The notes under the pieces are model-generated. The model made no database searches. It saw only the letters and a list, made by a program, of their open reading frames with translations, and was not told where the DNA came from. Shown piece by piece: positions 18,562 to 26,998 of a DNA stretch of 64,000 bases. Position numbers and translations under genes: made by a program. Each line of letters starts with the position of its first letter. The first letter of the stretch is position 1. Source of the DNA: Arenibacter algicola (GTDB lineage: Bacteria; Bacteroidota; Bacteroidia; Flavobacteriales; Flavobacteriaceae); NCBI RefSeq assembly GCF_000733925.1, contig NZ_JPOO01000003.1, positions 1,550,001 through 1,614,000 of the forward strand. Direction: 5' to 3'.

Positions 18562-18820
18562 GATAGGCGAAAAACTTAAAGTACTACAAATTAAAGCCTC
18601 GGCGAACATGGGGATGCCAGAACACAGCAGTTCACATGAAGCCGTCATTGTTGTCCAAGAAGGTAAGGCAATCCTTAAGACCAAGGATACTAATTACATA
18701 TTGAAGAAAGGTTCTACCATGTTGGTTCCGGCAGGATTGGAACATAGTCTTACCGTATTAAAGGATTTTAAAGCAGTAGCCATTATGGCGACAGATTCAA
18801 TTATAAATTTTAAAAATTAA
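18515..18820 (+). CDS. Small single-domain cupin
   Basis: The open frame begins at 18407 inside kynA, but the start at 18515 (or 18524) is preferred, because the extra N terminus shows no domain features. The product is about 101 residues with the cupin pattern: PEHSSSHEAVIVVQEGKAIL, then LVPAGLEHSLTVLKDF. The histidines could bind a metal. It overlaps the end of kynA by 47 bases and is followed 5 bases later by the RIC gene, so it belongs to the same operon. The function is unknown. Confidence 0.75.
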   Translation: MNIMEVLNRPQLTHLEIGEKLKVLQIKASANMGMPEHSSSHEAVIVVQEGKAILKTKDTNYILKKGSTMLVPAGLEHSLTVLKDFKAVAIMATDSIINFKN

Positions 18821-18825
18821 TAACT

Positions 18826-19551
18826 ATGGAAAACTTAATGACCAAAAACATTGGTGAAATAGTAGCAGAAAACTACCGTACGGCACAAGTGTTCAAAAAT
18901 CATAAAATAGATTTTTGTTGTAAGGGCAACCGAAGTATTGTAGAGGTTGCCGAAAAAAGTAAACTGGACCCCAATCTACTTTTACAAGAAATTGAAACGG
19001 TGCAGCATCAGACCAATGATGACATTATCGATTTTAAAACATGGCCCTTGGACCTATTGGCAGATTATATAGAGAAAAAACATCATAGAAATGTGGAGGC
19101 ACAAATACCTATTCTAAATCAATATCTGGCCAAGCTATGTCGGGTACATGGAGATCGGCATCCAGAGCTTTATGAAATTACGGAACACTTCAATAAAAGT
19201 GCCGGAGAACTGGCCATGCACATGAAAAAAGAGGAACTCATCGTTTTCCCAGCCGTCCGCAAAATGATACAGAGCAAACAATACGGTAGTACACTGGCAG
19301 AACAACATTTTGGTACTATTCAAAATCCTATACAAATGATGATAATGGAGCATGAGAACGAAGGGGACAGATTTAGACTTATAGAGGAGTTGAGCAATAA
19401 CTATAATCCACCTGCAGATGCCTGCAACACCTATAGAGTAACGTTTTCCCTACTACAGGAATTTGAAGAGGATTTGCATAGACATATACATTTGGAGAAT
19501 AATATACTATTCCCAAAAGCCATTGCCCTGGAAAAAGAATTAAGCGCTTAA
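18826..19551 (+). CDS. scdA: Iron-sulfur cluster repair di-iron protein (RIC/ScdA/YtfE)
   Basis: This 241-residue protein begins with the ScdA N-terminal domain (IGEIVAENYRTAQVFKNHKI, then DFCCKGNRS with Cys31/Cys32). A hemerythrin-like four-helix domain follows with many metal-ligand histidines (LCRVHGDRHPEL, MHMKKEE, MEHENEGDR, HRHIHLENNILFPKA). RIC proteins repair iron-sulfur clusters damaged by nitric oxide or peroxide. It sits in an operon under likely NO-responsive control. Length and domain order are typical. Confidence 0.94.
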   Translation: MENLMTKNIGEIVAENYRTAQVFKNHKIDFCCKGNRSIVEVAEKSKLDPNLLLQEIETVQHQTNDDIIDFKTWPLDLLADYIEKKHHRNVEAQIPILNQYLAKLCRVHGDRHPELYEITEHFNKSAGELAMHMKKEELIVFPAVRKMIQSKQYGSTLAEQHFGTIQNPIQMMIMEHENEGDRFRLIEELSNNYNPPADACNTYRVTFSLLQEFEEDLHRHIHLENNILFPKAIALEKELSA

Positions 19552-19737
19552 GCGTTGCCAAAAAACCACTAACCCTATCCCCTGGAGGCCAATTTTGTAG
19601 CCAATAAGGTGCGGCATAATATTAAGATAATCCCCCCGCCGTGCCTCATTGGCCTACAAGGCCCCTTAACTGTCAAGTACAGCACATTGGTAGTACCTCC
19701 CTCAGCATTGGCCATAACCATATAAAAACAATTTGAT

Positions 19738-20199
19738 ATGAAAGTTAAACCTATAAAAAGACATAAAGCCATACAACCTTTGAGCAGGGAACACCATCAA
19801 GGTTTGTTATTGTCATGGAAAATTAGGACCGGTCTTTCCAAAGGAGTATCTACAGATCGGATAAAGACCTACGCTGATTGGTTTTACAAAACCTATTTGA
19901 CCCCCCATTTTGAAGAGGAGGAAAAACACCTATTCCCAATTCTTGGAAATGACCACATCTTGGTAAAAAAGGCTATTGCACAACATCGCAGACTAGATCG
20001 CCTTTTCAAGAGTACTTCCGAATTAAAAAAGTCCTTAAACCATATAGAGGAAGAACTGGAACAACATATCCGATTTGAAGAAAGGGTACTGTTCAATGAA
20101 ATTCAGAAGGTGGCTACCGAACAACAATTACAATTCATTTTAGAACATCATAACCAAACCAAATTTTTGGAAAATACCACAGATAGATTTTGGGAATAA
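19738..20199 (+). CDS. Hemerythrin HHE domain protein
   Basis: The 153-residue protein has hemerythrin-like ligand motifs: LSREHHQGLLLSW, TPHFEEEEKHLFPIL, AQHRRLDRLF and EQHIRFEERVLFNEI, consistent with a four-helix bundle binding a di-iron centre. Related flavobacterial proteins are found beside RIC genes. A role in oxygen, NO or iron handling is likely but not proven. The 186-base gap before it has no visible gene; the next membrane protein gene starts 9 bases after. Confidence 0.85.
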   Translation: MKVKPIKRHKAIQPLSREHHQGLLLSWKIRTGLSKGVSTDRIKTYADWFYKTYLTPHFEEEEKHLFPILGNDHILVKKAIAQHRRLDRLFKSTSELKKSLNHIEEELEQHIRFEERVLFNEIQKVATEQQLQFILEHHNQTKFLENTTDRFWE

Positions 20200-20208
20200 C
20201 ACTTAAAT

Positions 20209-20502
20209 ATGATGATTATGAGACTTTACAATCAATTATTAAGCGAATTTAAAAGGGAACAAACCGGGTATTCCACCATTGCCATTATAGGCCAAAGTTG
20301 TATTGGGTCTGTTGCCGCCATGGTAGTCCTTATGAACCACATTCCTGCCGGAATCAAATTGACCTTGCTGTTTCTGGTAACTATTTTATGTATGGCCTAT
20401 AACGGTGCCGTTTTGGCCAGATTAAGTGCTAAAGCAACCTTTAACCTATTAGTTATGAGCGTCCTTTTCAGTATCTTGACCATTGTAGCGATTCTTATTT
20501 AA
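20209..20502 (+). CDS. Small membrane protein of the RIC operon
   Basis: This 97-residue protein has a short basic N-terminal part (LYNQLLSEFKREQTG) and three hydrophobic helices at roughly residues 23-41, 48-66 and 76-96. No family was recognised. It lies 9 bases after the hemerythrin gene and 6 bases before the ferredoxin gene, so it is translated as part of the same operon. It may support or anchor the neighbouring redox proteins. Confidence 0.7.
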   Translation: MMIMRLYNQLLSEFKREQTGYSTIAIIGQSCIGSVAAMVVLMNHIPAGIKLTLLFLVTILCMAYNGAVLARLSAKATFNLLVMSVLFSILTIVAILI

Positions 20503-20508
20503 AGATAA

Positions 20509-20844
20509 ATGAAGCTGGAACCTTACACTTTTACCTATTTAGACGAATTTGGAGACACCAATTCTGCCACCTGTAGGCCAAACGAATACCATAGCCTCAT
20601 GGAACTACTTTTTGACAAATATTTACAGGAATGGGGAGACTGTAAGGGCAGGGCATGGTGCGGAACTTGCCATGTACACATTCTTGAAGGCTCTTTGAGT
20701 TCGAAAATGCAAAAAGAAGAAAAACAGACCTTGTCCCATCTGGATGAGGCCTGCCCTCAAAGTAGATTGGCATGCCAAATTCCCATCAATGCGGAGCTGC
20801 ATAATTTAGTTTTTAAAATAATAACGGATAATGATTTTGGATAA
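20509..20844 (+). CDS. 2Fe-2S ferredoxin (adrenodoxin-like)
   Basis: The 111-residue protein has the cysteine pattern C45-x5-C51-x2-C54 with C89 later (WGDCKGRAWCGTCHVHILEG, then RLACQIP), typical of vertebrate/adrenodoxin-type 2Fe-2S ferredoxins. It should carry single electrons in the cytoplasm. Placed at the end of the RIC/hemerythrin operon, it could deliver electrons for cluster repair or NO/oxygen detoxification, including to the haemoglobin encoded next. The partner is not shown by the sequence. Confidence 0.9.
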   Translation: MKLEPYTFTYLDEFGDTNSATCRPNEYHSLMELLFDKYLQEWGDCKGRAWCGTCHVHILEGSLSSKMQKEEKQTLSHLDEACPQSRLACQIPINAELHNLVFKIITDNDFG

Positions 20845-20960
20845 AAATAATCCGGAAACAAGAAAGTGAAAAATATTACGGACTTTATGAGTGGGTATGT
20901 GGGATTCCAAACACCTATAGTAAACTTCGAATTATTGTAAAATACAAATTGAACGGGCTA

Positions 20961-20981
20961 CCTTTAGGGTATTCCCTAAGG
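20961..20981. promoter_or_regulatory. Inverted repeat upstream of the truncated haemoglobin gene
   Basis: CCTTTAGGG and CCCTAAGG face each other across four bases, 16 bases before the haemoglobin start. It might be an operator or a leader hairpin. No matching copy was seen elsewhere in the window. Confidence 0.35.
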
Positions 20982-20996
20982 AGTTAGATTGAACTT

Positions 20997-21395
20997 ATGA
21001 TATCAAAATCGGAAATAAAGGAGCGAAAGGATGTGAACCTCTTGGTGGTCAGTTTTTATGCCAAGATTAGGGAGCACCAAATATTGGGGCCCATTTTTAA
21101 TAATATAATCAAAGACTGGGACAGTCACTTGGAATTACTGACCGATTTTTGGGAGAGTCAATTACTCTTAAAACGTAAATATATAGGCAACCCCATCACC
21201 GTTCACCAAGAGGTGGACAAGAAAATGAACCATAGTATTACCCCTGAACATTTTGGACTTTGGCTGAACGAATGGTTTGCTACTATTGATGAGCTTTTTG
21301 AAGGGGAAGTGGCATGGATTGCAAAAAACAGGGCACAGAAAATGTCCACAATGCTATACATGAACATTTATCAACACAGAGCTAGGAACAATTAG
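20997..21395 (+). CDS. Group III truncated haemoglobin
   Basis: The 132-residue protein fits group III truncated globins: LVVSFYAKIREHQILGPIFN at the start, WDSHLELLTDFWESQLL, proximal histidine region HQEVDKKMNHSITPEHFGLW and a C-terminal helix. These haem proteins bind oxygen and NO and are linked to NO detoxification, which agrees with the RIC and ferredoxin genes upstream. Its stop codon overlaps the stop of the convergent membrane protein gene (21392-21395), leaving no room for a terminator between them. Confidence 0.88.
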   Translation: MISKSEIKERKDVNLLVVSFYAKIREHQILGPIFNNIIKDWDSHLELLTDFWESQLLLKRKYIGNPITVHQEVDKKMNHSITPEHFGLWLNEWFATIDELFEGEVAWIAKNRAQKMSTMLYMNIYQHRARNN

Positions 21396-22609
21396 GCCTC
21401 CACCTTAAGGCGATTGAATTTGTAAGGCCATAGGACCAACATCACTGCAATAGGCATCAAGAAGCTTCCGACCGCCAGGAATTTTGAATAATCTTCGAAC
21501 AAGGGCCAACCCAACCATGCGGCCATCCCCCTATAAAATATAAGGCCCTCTGTAATCAGAAAACCGCCCAAATACACTGTAATTGCCATTTTGGACAGTT
21601 TTATCAATCCAAAAAACTCCAAATAGAAAAATAAGCCTATACTAATGACCCCCAAAAAGGTCCAATGTAAATAGCCAATAGTAAAGTCCAGAACGGTGGC
21701 TGCCAAATTTGCAAAGTAGGGCCAAGAGGTGAGCCATTGCAAAATCATTTTAACCATTAATAGGAAGACTACCGATTTTAAAATATTAAACTGAAGTCGG
21801 GACAGGGCCGATTTAAGCGCCGTCCTGTTTCCTAGACAGATGTTTATCAGTATACCGAACCCTATTAATTGTAATACTGCGCCCAATCCGCCTAAAATGA
21901 AATATATCAATTGAGGTACTGTCCATAGGGTAGACAGAAAAAAACTTAGAATAATCCCTAGGACCGTAGTCATGAAAAAATACCTAAATGTTCTAGCGGA
22001 AATATTAATTTGAAGCTGTTCCAACAAGTAAAAAAAGATTCCTGTTAGCGCCAAAATCATCCAACCGTTATACTGAAAGTGTAAGTAGAAGTAGATAGCC
22101 AATCGGTACCAAATGGATTCGGGTCCCAAAATCGTCATAATAGCCCCTAAAGCCCATGGCCCTATACTAGAACCTATCATAAACCAGAGGGCATACTTAA
22201 TACAGATATAGGACTTGGTAACCTTGAACGATTGGGGCGTGTGTTTTAGAAAAAAAGCGGAGAACCAATAGGAGGCCAAGAGGAATAAAGTGGAGAATAT
22301 TATGGAAAAAAGGGCATACCCTTGAAAGGGAAAGGATAACAACATCCCTATCAAACAGATCTGTGTAAACCAGAAAATCCTGCGATACCTTCTATCCATA
22401 ACCTGCTTGTCCATAAAAAGATGGTACAACAAGGTGGTCAGTGCAATATATACCCAGCCCAAAAGAGCTATATGGGAATGCGTATGCACTATAAACCGGT
22501 AATTGATGGGCATTGGCGTAACTACAAAGGTCCGCAATAAAACCCCCAGTAGTGCGGCCAATAAAAAATAGCCTAGGGATACTCTAATATGGGTTTTAGT
22601 AACTATCAC
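21392..22609 (-). CDS. Polytopic membrane protein at the end of the nos operon
   Basis: The 405-residue protein has about eleven or twelve hydrophobic helices. Histidines sit at helix starts: VHTHSHIALLGWVYIAL, FYLHFQYNGWMILAL and GYLHWTFLGVISIGL. The overall look recalls heme-copper oxidase subunit I or NnrS-type proteins, but I cannot place it firmly in either, and the full set of ligands for a heme-copper centre is not obvious. It begins 31 bases after nosY and is therefore likely co-transcribed with it. A role with haem, NO or copper is inferred from context. Confidence 0.65.
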   Translation of the reverse strand: MIVTKTHIRVSLGYFLLAALLGVLLRTFVVTPMPINYRFIVHTHSHIALLGWVYIALTTLLYHLFMDKQVMDRRYRRIFWFTQICLIGMLLSFPFQGYALFSIIFSTLFLLASYWFSAFFLKHTPQSFKVTKSYICIKYALWFMIGSSIGPWALGAIMTILGPESIWYRLAIYFYLHFQYNGWMILALTGIFFYLLEQLQINISARTFRYFFMTTVLGIILSFFLSTLWTVPQLIYFILGGLGAVLQLIGFGILINICLGNRTALKSALSRLQFNILKSVVFLLMVKMILQWLTSWPYFANLAATVLDFTIGYLHWTFLGVISIGLFFYLEFFGLIKLSKMAITVYLGGFLITEGLIFYRGMAAWLGWPLFEDYSKFLAVGSFLMPIAVMLVLWPYKFNRLKVEA

Positions 22610-22640
22610 GCAATTTCATGGAATTCAGCTAAAGGTACTA

Positions 22641-23423
22641 TTAAAAGTCCTTTCTTTTGGAAACATAGGCCAAGCGCCAAACAGGGATGACCGTCCACAG
22701 GAACAGCATAATAATAGATATAAAAAGTCCCAAATTAGTCCCGAAAAACTGCTTAAAAATAGCACCTGTATACCCTAAAAGAGCGGAAATATCCAGCTTT
22801 AACAGAATTAAGGTCCTGGATAGGTCTATAGGATTAAACATGGTAGCAATCAATGACAGGTTATCCAGGGGGTACTCCTCAAAAACGATCAATGACATTA
22901 GAAATAATCCATCATAAATTACTGCCAAAAACAACCAGGCCAGAACGGCATACCCAAAACCCTTTATCTTGTTTTCGTTAGACAAGGCAATATTAAAGGC
23001 TACAGCAGTAAAGATCAGTGTTAAAAAAGCACCTGTTATCAATAAAAGTGAAAAGTCCCAAATAGCATTGCTTTCAAACAATCCGTACAAGGCAAAGGGG
23101 ATGCCCAATCCCAAGACCAGACTCATAGTAAGGGAGCCGGCCACACCGAAATATTGGCCAAGAAAAATGGAGGATCTTTTGATGGGCTGTGCCAAAAGCA
23201 ATTCTGTAAATTCCTTGGAATTATAAAAGTACATGACTCCAAATATGGTCCCGATAAGGGGTACCAGAACAATGATAACGTTCATTAAGGTTATAACGGC
23301 CTTGGAAAGCTCATTGTTCAAAAACAACAGCACAAAGCCCAACAACAGATAGAACAGAAAATAAACGTAACTCCAGCGGCTACGCATTAGGTCGTAGAAA
23401 CTATATTTTAATATCTTAATCAT
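22641..23423 (-). CDS. nosY: NosY-type ABC transporter permease
   Basis: The frame opens at 23462, but the start at 23423 (MIKILKYSFYDLMRSRWSYV) is chosen because it overlaps the end of nosF by 8 bases and gives the expected NosY N terminus. The 260-residue product has six hydrophobic segments and the NosY-like VYFLFYLLLGFVL and PLIGTIFGVMYFYNS. With NosF and NosD it forms the ABC system needed for maturing the copper centre of nitrous-oxide reductase. Confidence 0.88.
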   Translation of the reverse strand: MIKILKYSFYDLMRSRWSYVYFLFYLLLGFVLLFLNNELSKAVITLMNVIIVLVPLIGTIFGVMYFYNSKEFTELLLAQPIKRSSIFLGQYFGVAGSLTMSLVLGLGIPFALYGLFESNAIWDFSLLLITGAFLTLIFTAVAFNIALSNENKIKGFGYAVLAWLFLAVIYDGLFLMSLIVFEEYPLDNLSLIATMFNPIDLSRTLILLKLDISALLGYTGAIFKQFFGTNLGLFISIIMLFLWTVIPVWRLAYVSKRKDF

Positions 23424-24126
23424 GGTTGTTGTGGGTTGATATTGCCGCAATGGCATGTTCAAAATTGCTTTGTCCGGTTTTGGTCTTTAATTCCGCAATG
23501 CTGCCCTTAAAGTAAATTTTACCTTCAAGCAGGTATACGATCTGGTCGGAAACCTCTTCTACAAACTGCATGATATGGGAGGTGATCAAGAAAGTCTTTC
23601 CCTTTGCCTTTTCCTCAAAAATAAGCTCCTTGAGACGGATCAACGATAAGGGATCCAGACCATTGGTGGGTTCGTCCAAAATTATCAAGGGACTGTCGAA
23701 CATAAAGGTCAGTACAATATTTACCTTTTGTTTGGTACCTCCGGAAAGGTTGCTCAATTTTTTATCCAAGAATGGTTCCAATCCAAATTGGGCAATCAAC
23801 TTCTGTTCATCGCTCGGTTTTTGCCTAATATCCTTTATCATTGCTATTAGTTCCTTGACCTTGAGGTTTCCTGGGAAATTGGCAATTTGCGGAAGGTAAT
23901 TTATGTCTTGGCGATACTTCCAACTATTTCTAACAGTTGAATCCATAACGGTTATGGTTCCCTTATTGGGAATTACCATCCCCAATACTGTTTTGATCAA
24001 AGTTGTTTTACCGGAACCATTGGGTCCCAGGATGGCAAAAATACCGCCTTGGTCTATATTAAGTTCCAATCCGGTCAATACCACATTTTTACCAAATTTC
24101 TTATGAAGGCTTTCGACCTGTATCAT
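23416..24126 (-). CDS. nosF: NosF ABC transporter ATP-binding protein
   Basis: This 236-residue ATPase has Walker A (GPNGSGKTTL), Q-loop region, the signature LSGGTKQK, Walker B (LIILDEPTNGLDP) and the H-loop LITSHIMQFVEE. It overlaps nosD by 4 bases (ATGA type) upstream and nosY downstream. In the Nos system it powers the NosDFY complex that supports CuZ centre assembly in NosZ. Confidence 0.92.
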   Translation of the reverse strand: MIQVESLHKKFGKNVVLTGLELNIDQGGIFAILGPNGSGKTTLIKTVLGMVIPNKGTITVMDSTVRNSWKYRQDINYLPQIANFPGNLKVKELIAMIKDIRQKPSDEQKLIAQFGLEPFLDKKLSNLSGGTKQKVNIVLTFMFDSPLIILDEPTNGLDPLSLIRLKELIFEEKAKGKTFLITSHIMQFVEEVSDQIVYLLEGKIYFKGSIAELKTKTGQSNFEHAIAAISTHNNHD

Positions 24127-25364
24127 TTAATTTTTTTCATTAAGGGTTTTGCATCAACTAAATCGTCCGGGGTAAAAACAGGGGATACTTTTTCCGAAAA
24201 ATCGATAATATCCATAAATAAACTGCGAAGCAGAATAATAGTTTCTGGGGTTCTATTTACGATATAGGAAAATAATTTTACCGGTCTGTAGGGAATATCG
24301 CCGGTACCGTTTCTATCCAGATCGTAGCCGGTATAGTCGCTCCAATAGTTTTCGTCAAAAATATTATCGTTCAAATTGCTATTGTAGGCCAGATCAAAGG
24401 AGTTGTACATGAAGTTATTATGGATAAAAGTATTGGTGTAACAGGCTCCACGTACTTTAATGGCCCAGCCATTCTTTATGAAATTGTTTTTTGAATAATT
24501 TATCCTATTGGACCCTTCAATGCTGATGCCTACCGTATTTTCTTCAAAGGTATTGCCTATAATTTCAGCATCATTGATCTCTTTTAACAACACCCCAAAA
24601 GAGGTGGTACCCCAATTTTTCCTAAAGGTATTGCCCTGCATTTTTATCCTTTTGGAAAACATGACCGCAACCCCTGCCCCGTTGTTCTCAAAGGTATTGT
24701 CCTTGTAAACGTCATCATTGGAGAACATAAAGTGCAGCCCATAGCGAAGATTGTCCGAACTAATATTGTTCTCTATGGTAATATTGTCCGAGAATTCCAG
24801 GTAGATACCATCCCTTACATGTTGAACAATATTGCGCTCCACAACTATATTCTGGGAATACCACAGTTGTATACCATTCCCCGAATTGTATTCGTCCACG
24901 GCATCCCCGATGATCTTATTATGATATACCCTGCCGTTCTTGCTCTTCTCCAAATAAATCCCGAAAAACAGCTTTTCCAGCACCACATTCTGAATTAGAA
25001 AATTTTCGCTCTGCACCACCCTGATAGCGGCGTAATCTGCCGTATAACTGGTACCCACGTTTATAATGAACAGGCCGTCTATGGTAACATTATCCGAAAC
25101 TATGGTTATGATCTCTCCCTTATCCTCGCCATCAATTACGGGATAATTTTCCCCAATAATGGTCAGCGGTTTGGTTACTTGGATATTGAATTCCTTATAG
25201 GTTCCTTTTTTGATCAAAAGTGTATCAAAATCAGCAGCCACGGCTATGCCTTGCTTTATGGTTTTCACCTCGCAGGATCCACAGACCGTAATGGTCCCAG
25301 CCCATAAATGATTGCCAACAAGACATAACAGAAAACAGAAAAGTAATGTTATCCTTCCCATCAT
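24123..25364 (-). CDS. nosD: NosD, periplasmic beta-helix copper-centre maturation protein
   Basis: The 413-residue protein has a signal peptide (MMGRITLLFCFLLCLVGNHL, cleavage after WAG). A right-handed beta-helix follows, built of repeated turns such as NIVVERNIVQHVRDGIYLEF and NITIENNISSDNLRYGLHFM. That is the NosD/CASH fold; the family works with NosFY and the chaperone NosL to load copper and sulfur into NosZ. The start overlaps the upstream cupin gene by 4 bases. Length is normal. Confidence 0.93.
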   Translation of the reverse strand: MMGRITLLFCFLLCLVGNHLWAGTITVCGSCEVKTIKQGIAVAADFDTLLIKKGTYKEFNIQVTKPLTIIGENYPVIDGEDKGEIITIVSDNVTIDGLFIINVGTSYTADYAAIRVVQSENFLIQNVVLEKLFFGIYLEKSKNGRVYHNKIIGDAVDEYNSGNGIQLWYSQNIVVERNIVQHVRDGIYLEFSDNITIENNISSDNLRYGLHFMFSNDDVYKDNTFENNGAGVAVMFSKRIKMQGNTFRKNWGTTSFGVLLKEINDAEIIGNTFEENTVGISIEGSNRINYSKNNFIKNGWAIKVRGACYTNTFIHNNFMYNSFDLAYNSNLNDNIFDENYWSDYTGYDLDRNGTGDIPYRPVKLFSYIVNRTPETIILLRSLFMDIIDFSEKVSPVFTPDDLVDAKPLMKKIK

Positions 25365-25660
25365 CTAATGATCAGAAATTTGGAATTTTCCTCGGCAGAC
25401 ACCCAATGTGGCACGTCTTTGGGAAAACTAAAGTGTTGTTGCCCACTTATGAAATAGGATTTACCATTGATGTGAAAGATTATCCTTCCTTCCAAAACAA
25501 TCAATTGGGCATCCGTAGGAGCGGTATGTTCAGGAAAAATGGCATCCTTCTCCAAACTAATGTTCAATATCTCCAGAGCATCTGTTTTTACCAATTTATT
25601 TACCTGAAGTTTATTGTATTCCTGATTTTTTATCTGATCGTTAATTGTGTACATAGTCAT
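25361..25660 (-). CDS. Small cupin in the nos operon
   Basis: The 99-residue protein is a single cupin domain (FPEHTAPTDAQLIVLEGRII and FSFPKDVPHWVSAEENSKFL). It overlaps nosD by 4 bases and lies 110 bases after nosL, which shows translational coupling to the Nos genes. The family often binds a metal; a role in sensing or protecting the system is possible. It is distinct from the cupin in the RIC operon, though both regions carry one. Confidence 0.75.
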   Translation of the reverse strand: MTMYTINDQIKNQEYNKLQVNKLVKTDALEILNISLEKDAIFPEHTAPTDAQLIVLEGRIIFHINGKSYFISGQQHFSFPKDVPHWVSAEENSKFLIIR

Positions 25661-25769
25661 TGTTTTTTTAGGCTAATTATTTCCAAGCGCATCGGAATGG
25701 CCGAAGAAAAAATATAAGCCTGTTCTTGATTTCCTTCCAAGGCAAACCCCTGGACTGTAATATGGATGT

Positions 25770-26204
25770 CTACAAGTTAAATCTCAGTTTTAACTGGTTC
25801 CAGGTCAACAGGTCCCCATCATACGTCATTAGGGCATCCACTGCCGCCTGCTCCGTCTTAAAGGCCGTTAAAAACTCCCCCATGGGGCTGGGAATACGAT
25901 CGCTTATCAGATAGGTAGCTTCAGTTGCATCGATCAGTTCCCCTGGTTGATTGTAATCGTTCACCAGGTAAAGAGCTACCTGTTTCTGATCTATATCCTT
26001 GAGGTGATTCATCATACACTCACTTGAATCGAACTTAAAGACCTTACCCTTATCTGTAACAATTTCAGCTGCATGTTGCCTGTCCACAATGGTCATTCTA
26101 CAAAAATGACATCCATCAGTTCCATAGGCAATGGGCTTAGGGCCAACATTGCAGGAAGATGCCAACAATAAAAATAAAAACCCAAATATTCTGTAGTTTA
26201 CCAT
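25770..26204 (-). CDS. nosL: NosL copper chaperone lipoprotein
   Basis: The 144-residue lipoprotein (signal ending LLASSC, Cys18) carries the NosL copper motif GCHFCRM (C32, C35, M37) and the later FDSSECMMNHL. NosL binds Cu(I) in the periplasm and passes it to NosD/NosZ. It lies between the NosB-like gene and the cupin, 17 bases after the former. Confidence 0.93.
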   Translation of the reverse strand: MVNYRIFGFLFLLLASSCNVGPKPIAYGTDGCHFCRMTIVDRQHAAEIVTDKGKVFKFDSSECMMNHLKDIDQKQVALYLVNDYNQPGELIDATEATYLISDRIPSPMGEFLTAFKTEQAAVDALMTYDGDLLTWNQLKLRFNL

Positions 26205-26221
26205 ATATCAAATACTATAAA

Positions 26222-26866
26222 TTATGCAGCTACCGCTTTTTTTAATTGTTGTTTTACCTTTGTACCCTTACTCTTCCATCCCATATAGGATGCCCCCAAT
26301 GTAAGTGACATTCCAGCGAACATCATATAGGCACCAATACTTGGAAGGGAGGTTACATCAAAATTCAACATTTTTTGGTTCCCGAAAAGGGGCGGTTTAT
26401 AGGTCATTGGTGTTCCATCAGGGTTCGAAATCTTCATAATGGCATGTGGGTCCAAATTGGTACCATAATCTATCATCCATGCATTAAAGTCGTACATTCC
26501 CAAAAGCCCCAACACAGACATAATTACAAACCAAGCAATAAATCCTTTGTATGACAACTTTTCAAAATATCCCATCAGCCCCACCATAACACCTAAAAAC
26601 ACCATTCCTCCAATGACATACGGAAAGGTAGTAAATTCCCACATCTCCTCTGGTTTGGGTATGGTCTTCATGCCAATATAATGATTGAGCCCATCTATAT
26701 TCTGGATATCAAATTCTTCTACTCCCTTTATCCCATCAATATAGATATCCATTCCCAAAGGGTCAGGATATTGTGGTGCCCCCAACATAATATTCCATAA
26801 TGGAAAGGCAAACAACCCCATTAGCAGAAAGGAGCCAATTATCATTAATACACTTGCTTTTTTCAT
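26222..26866 (-). CDS. Transmembrane protein next to nosZ (NosB-like)
   Basis: The start at 26866 (MKKASVLMIIGSFLLMGLFA) is preferred over the longer frame from 26929, because it gives a clean first helix. The 214-residue product has one N-terminal helix, a periplasmic stretch with PQYPDPLGMDIYIDGIKG, then three more helices. Clade II nos clusters encode a membrane protein of unknown function (NosB) directly after nosZ, and this gene has that position. The name is assigned by location rather than by clear sequence identity. Confidence 0.65.
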   Translation of the reverse strand: MKKASVLMIIGSFLLMGLFAFPLWNIMLGAPQYPDPLGMDIYIDGIKGVEEFDIQNIDGLNHYIGMKTIPKPEEMWEFTTFPYVIGGMVFLGVMVGLMGYFEKLSYKGFIAWFVIMSVLGLLGMYDFNAWMIDYGTNLDPHAIMKISNPDGTPMTYKPPLFGNQKMLNFDVTSLPSIGAYMMFAGMSLTLGASYMGWKSKGTKVKQQLKKAVAA

Positions 26867-26998
26867 TTCTTGTCGTTTTCTGTTAATTACAAATTGAAAT
26901 TTGTTCTGGATGGCTGTCCTAATCTTCAACTTGTTGAAAAAGCGGGCAGTTTCTTAAACCAGACCCGCTTTTACTTCTAAAACTAAAACTAAGTAATC

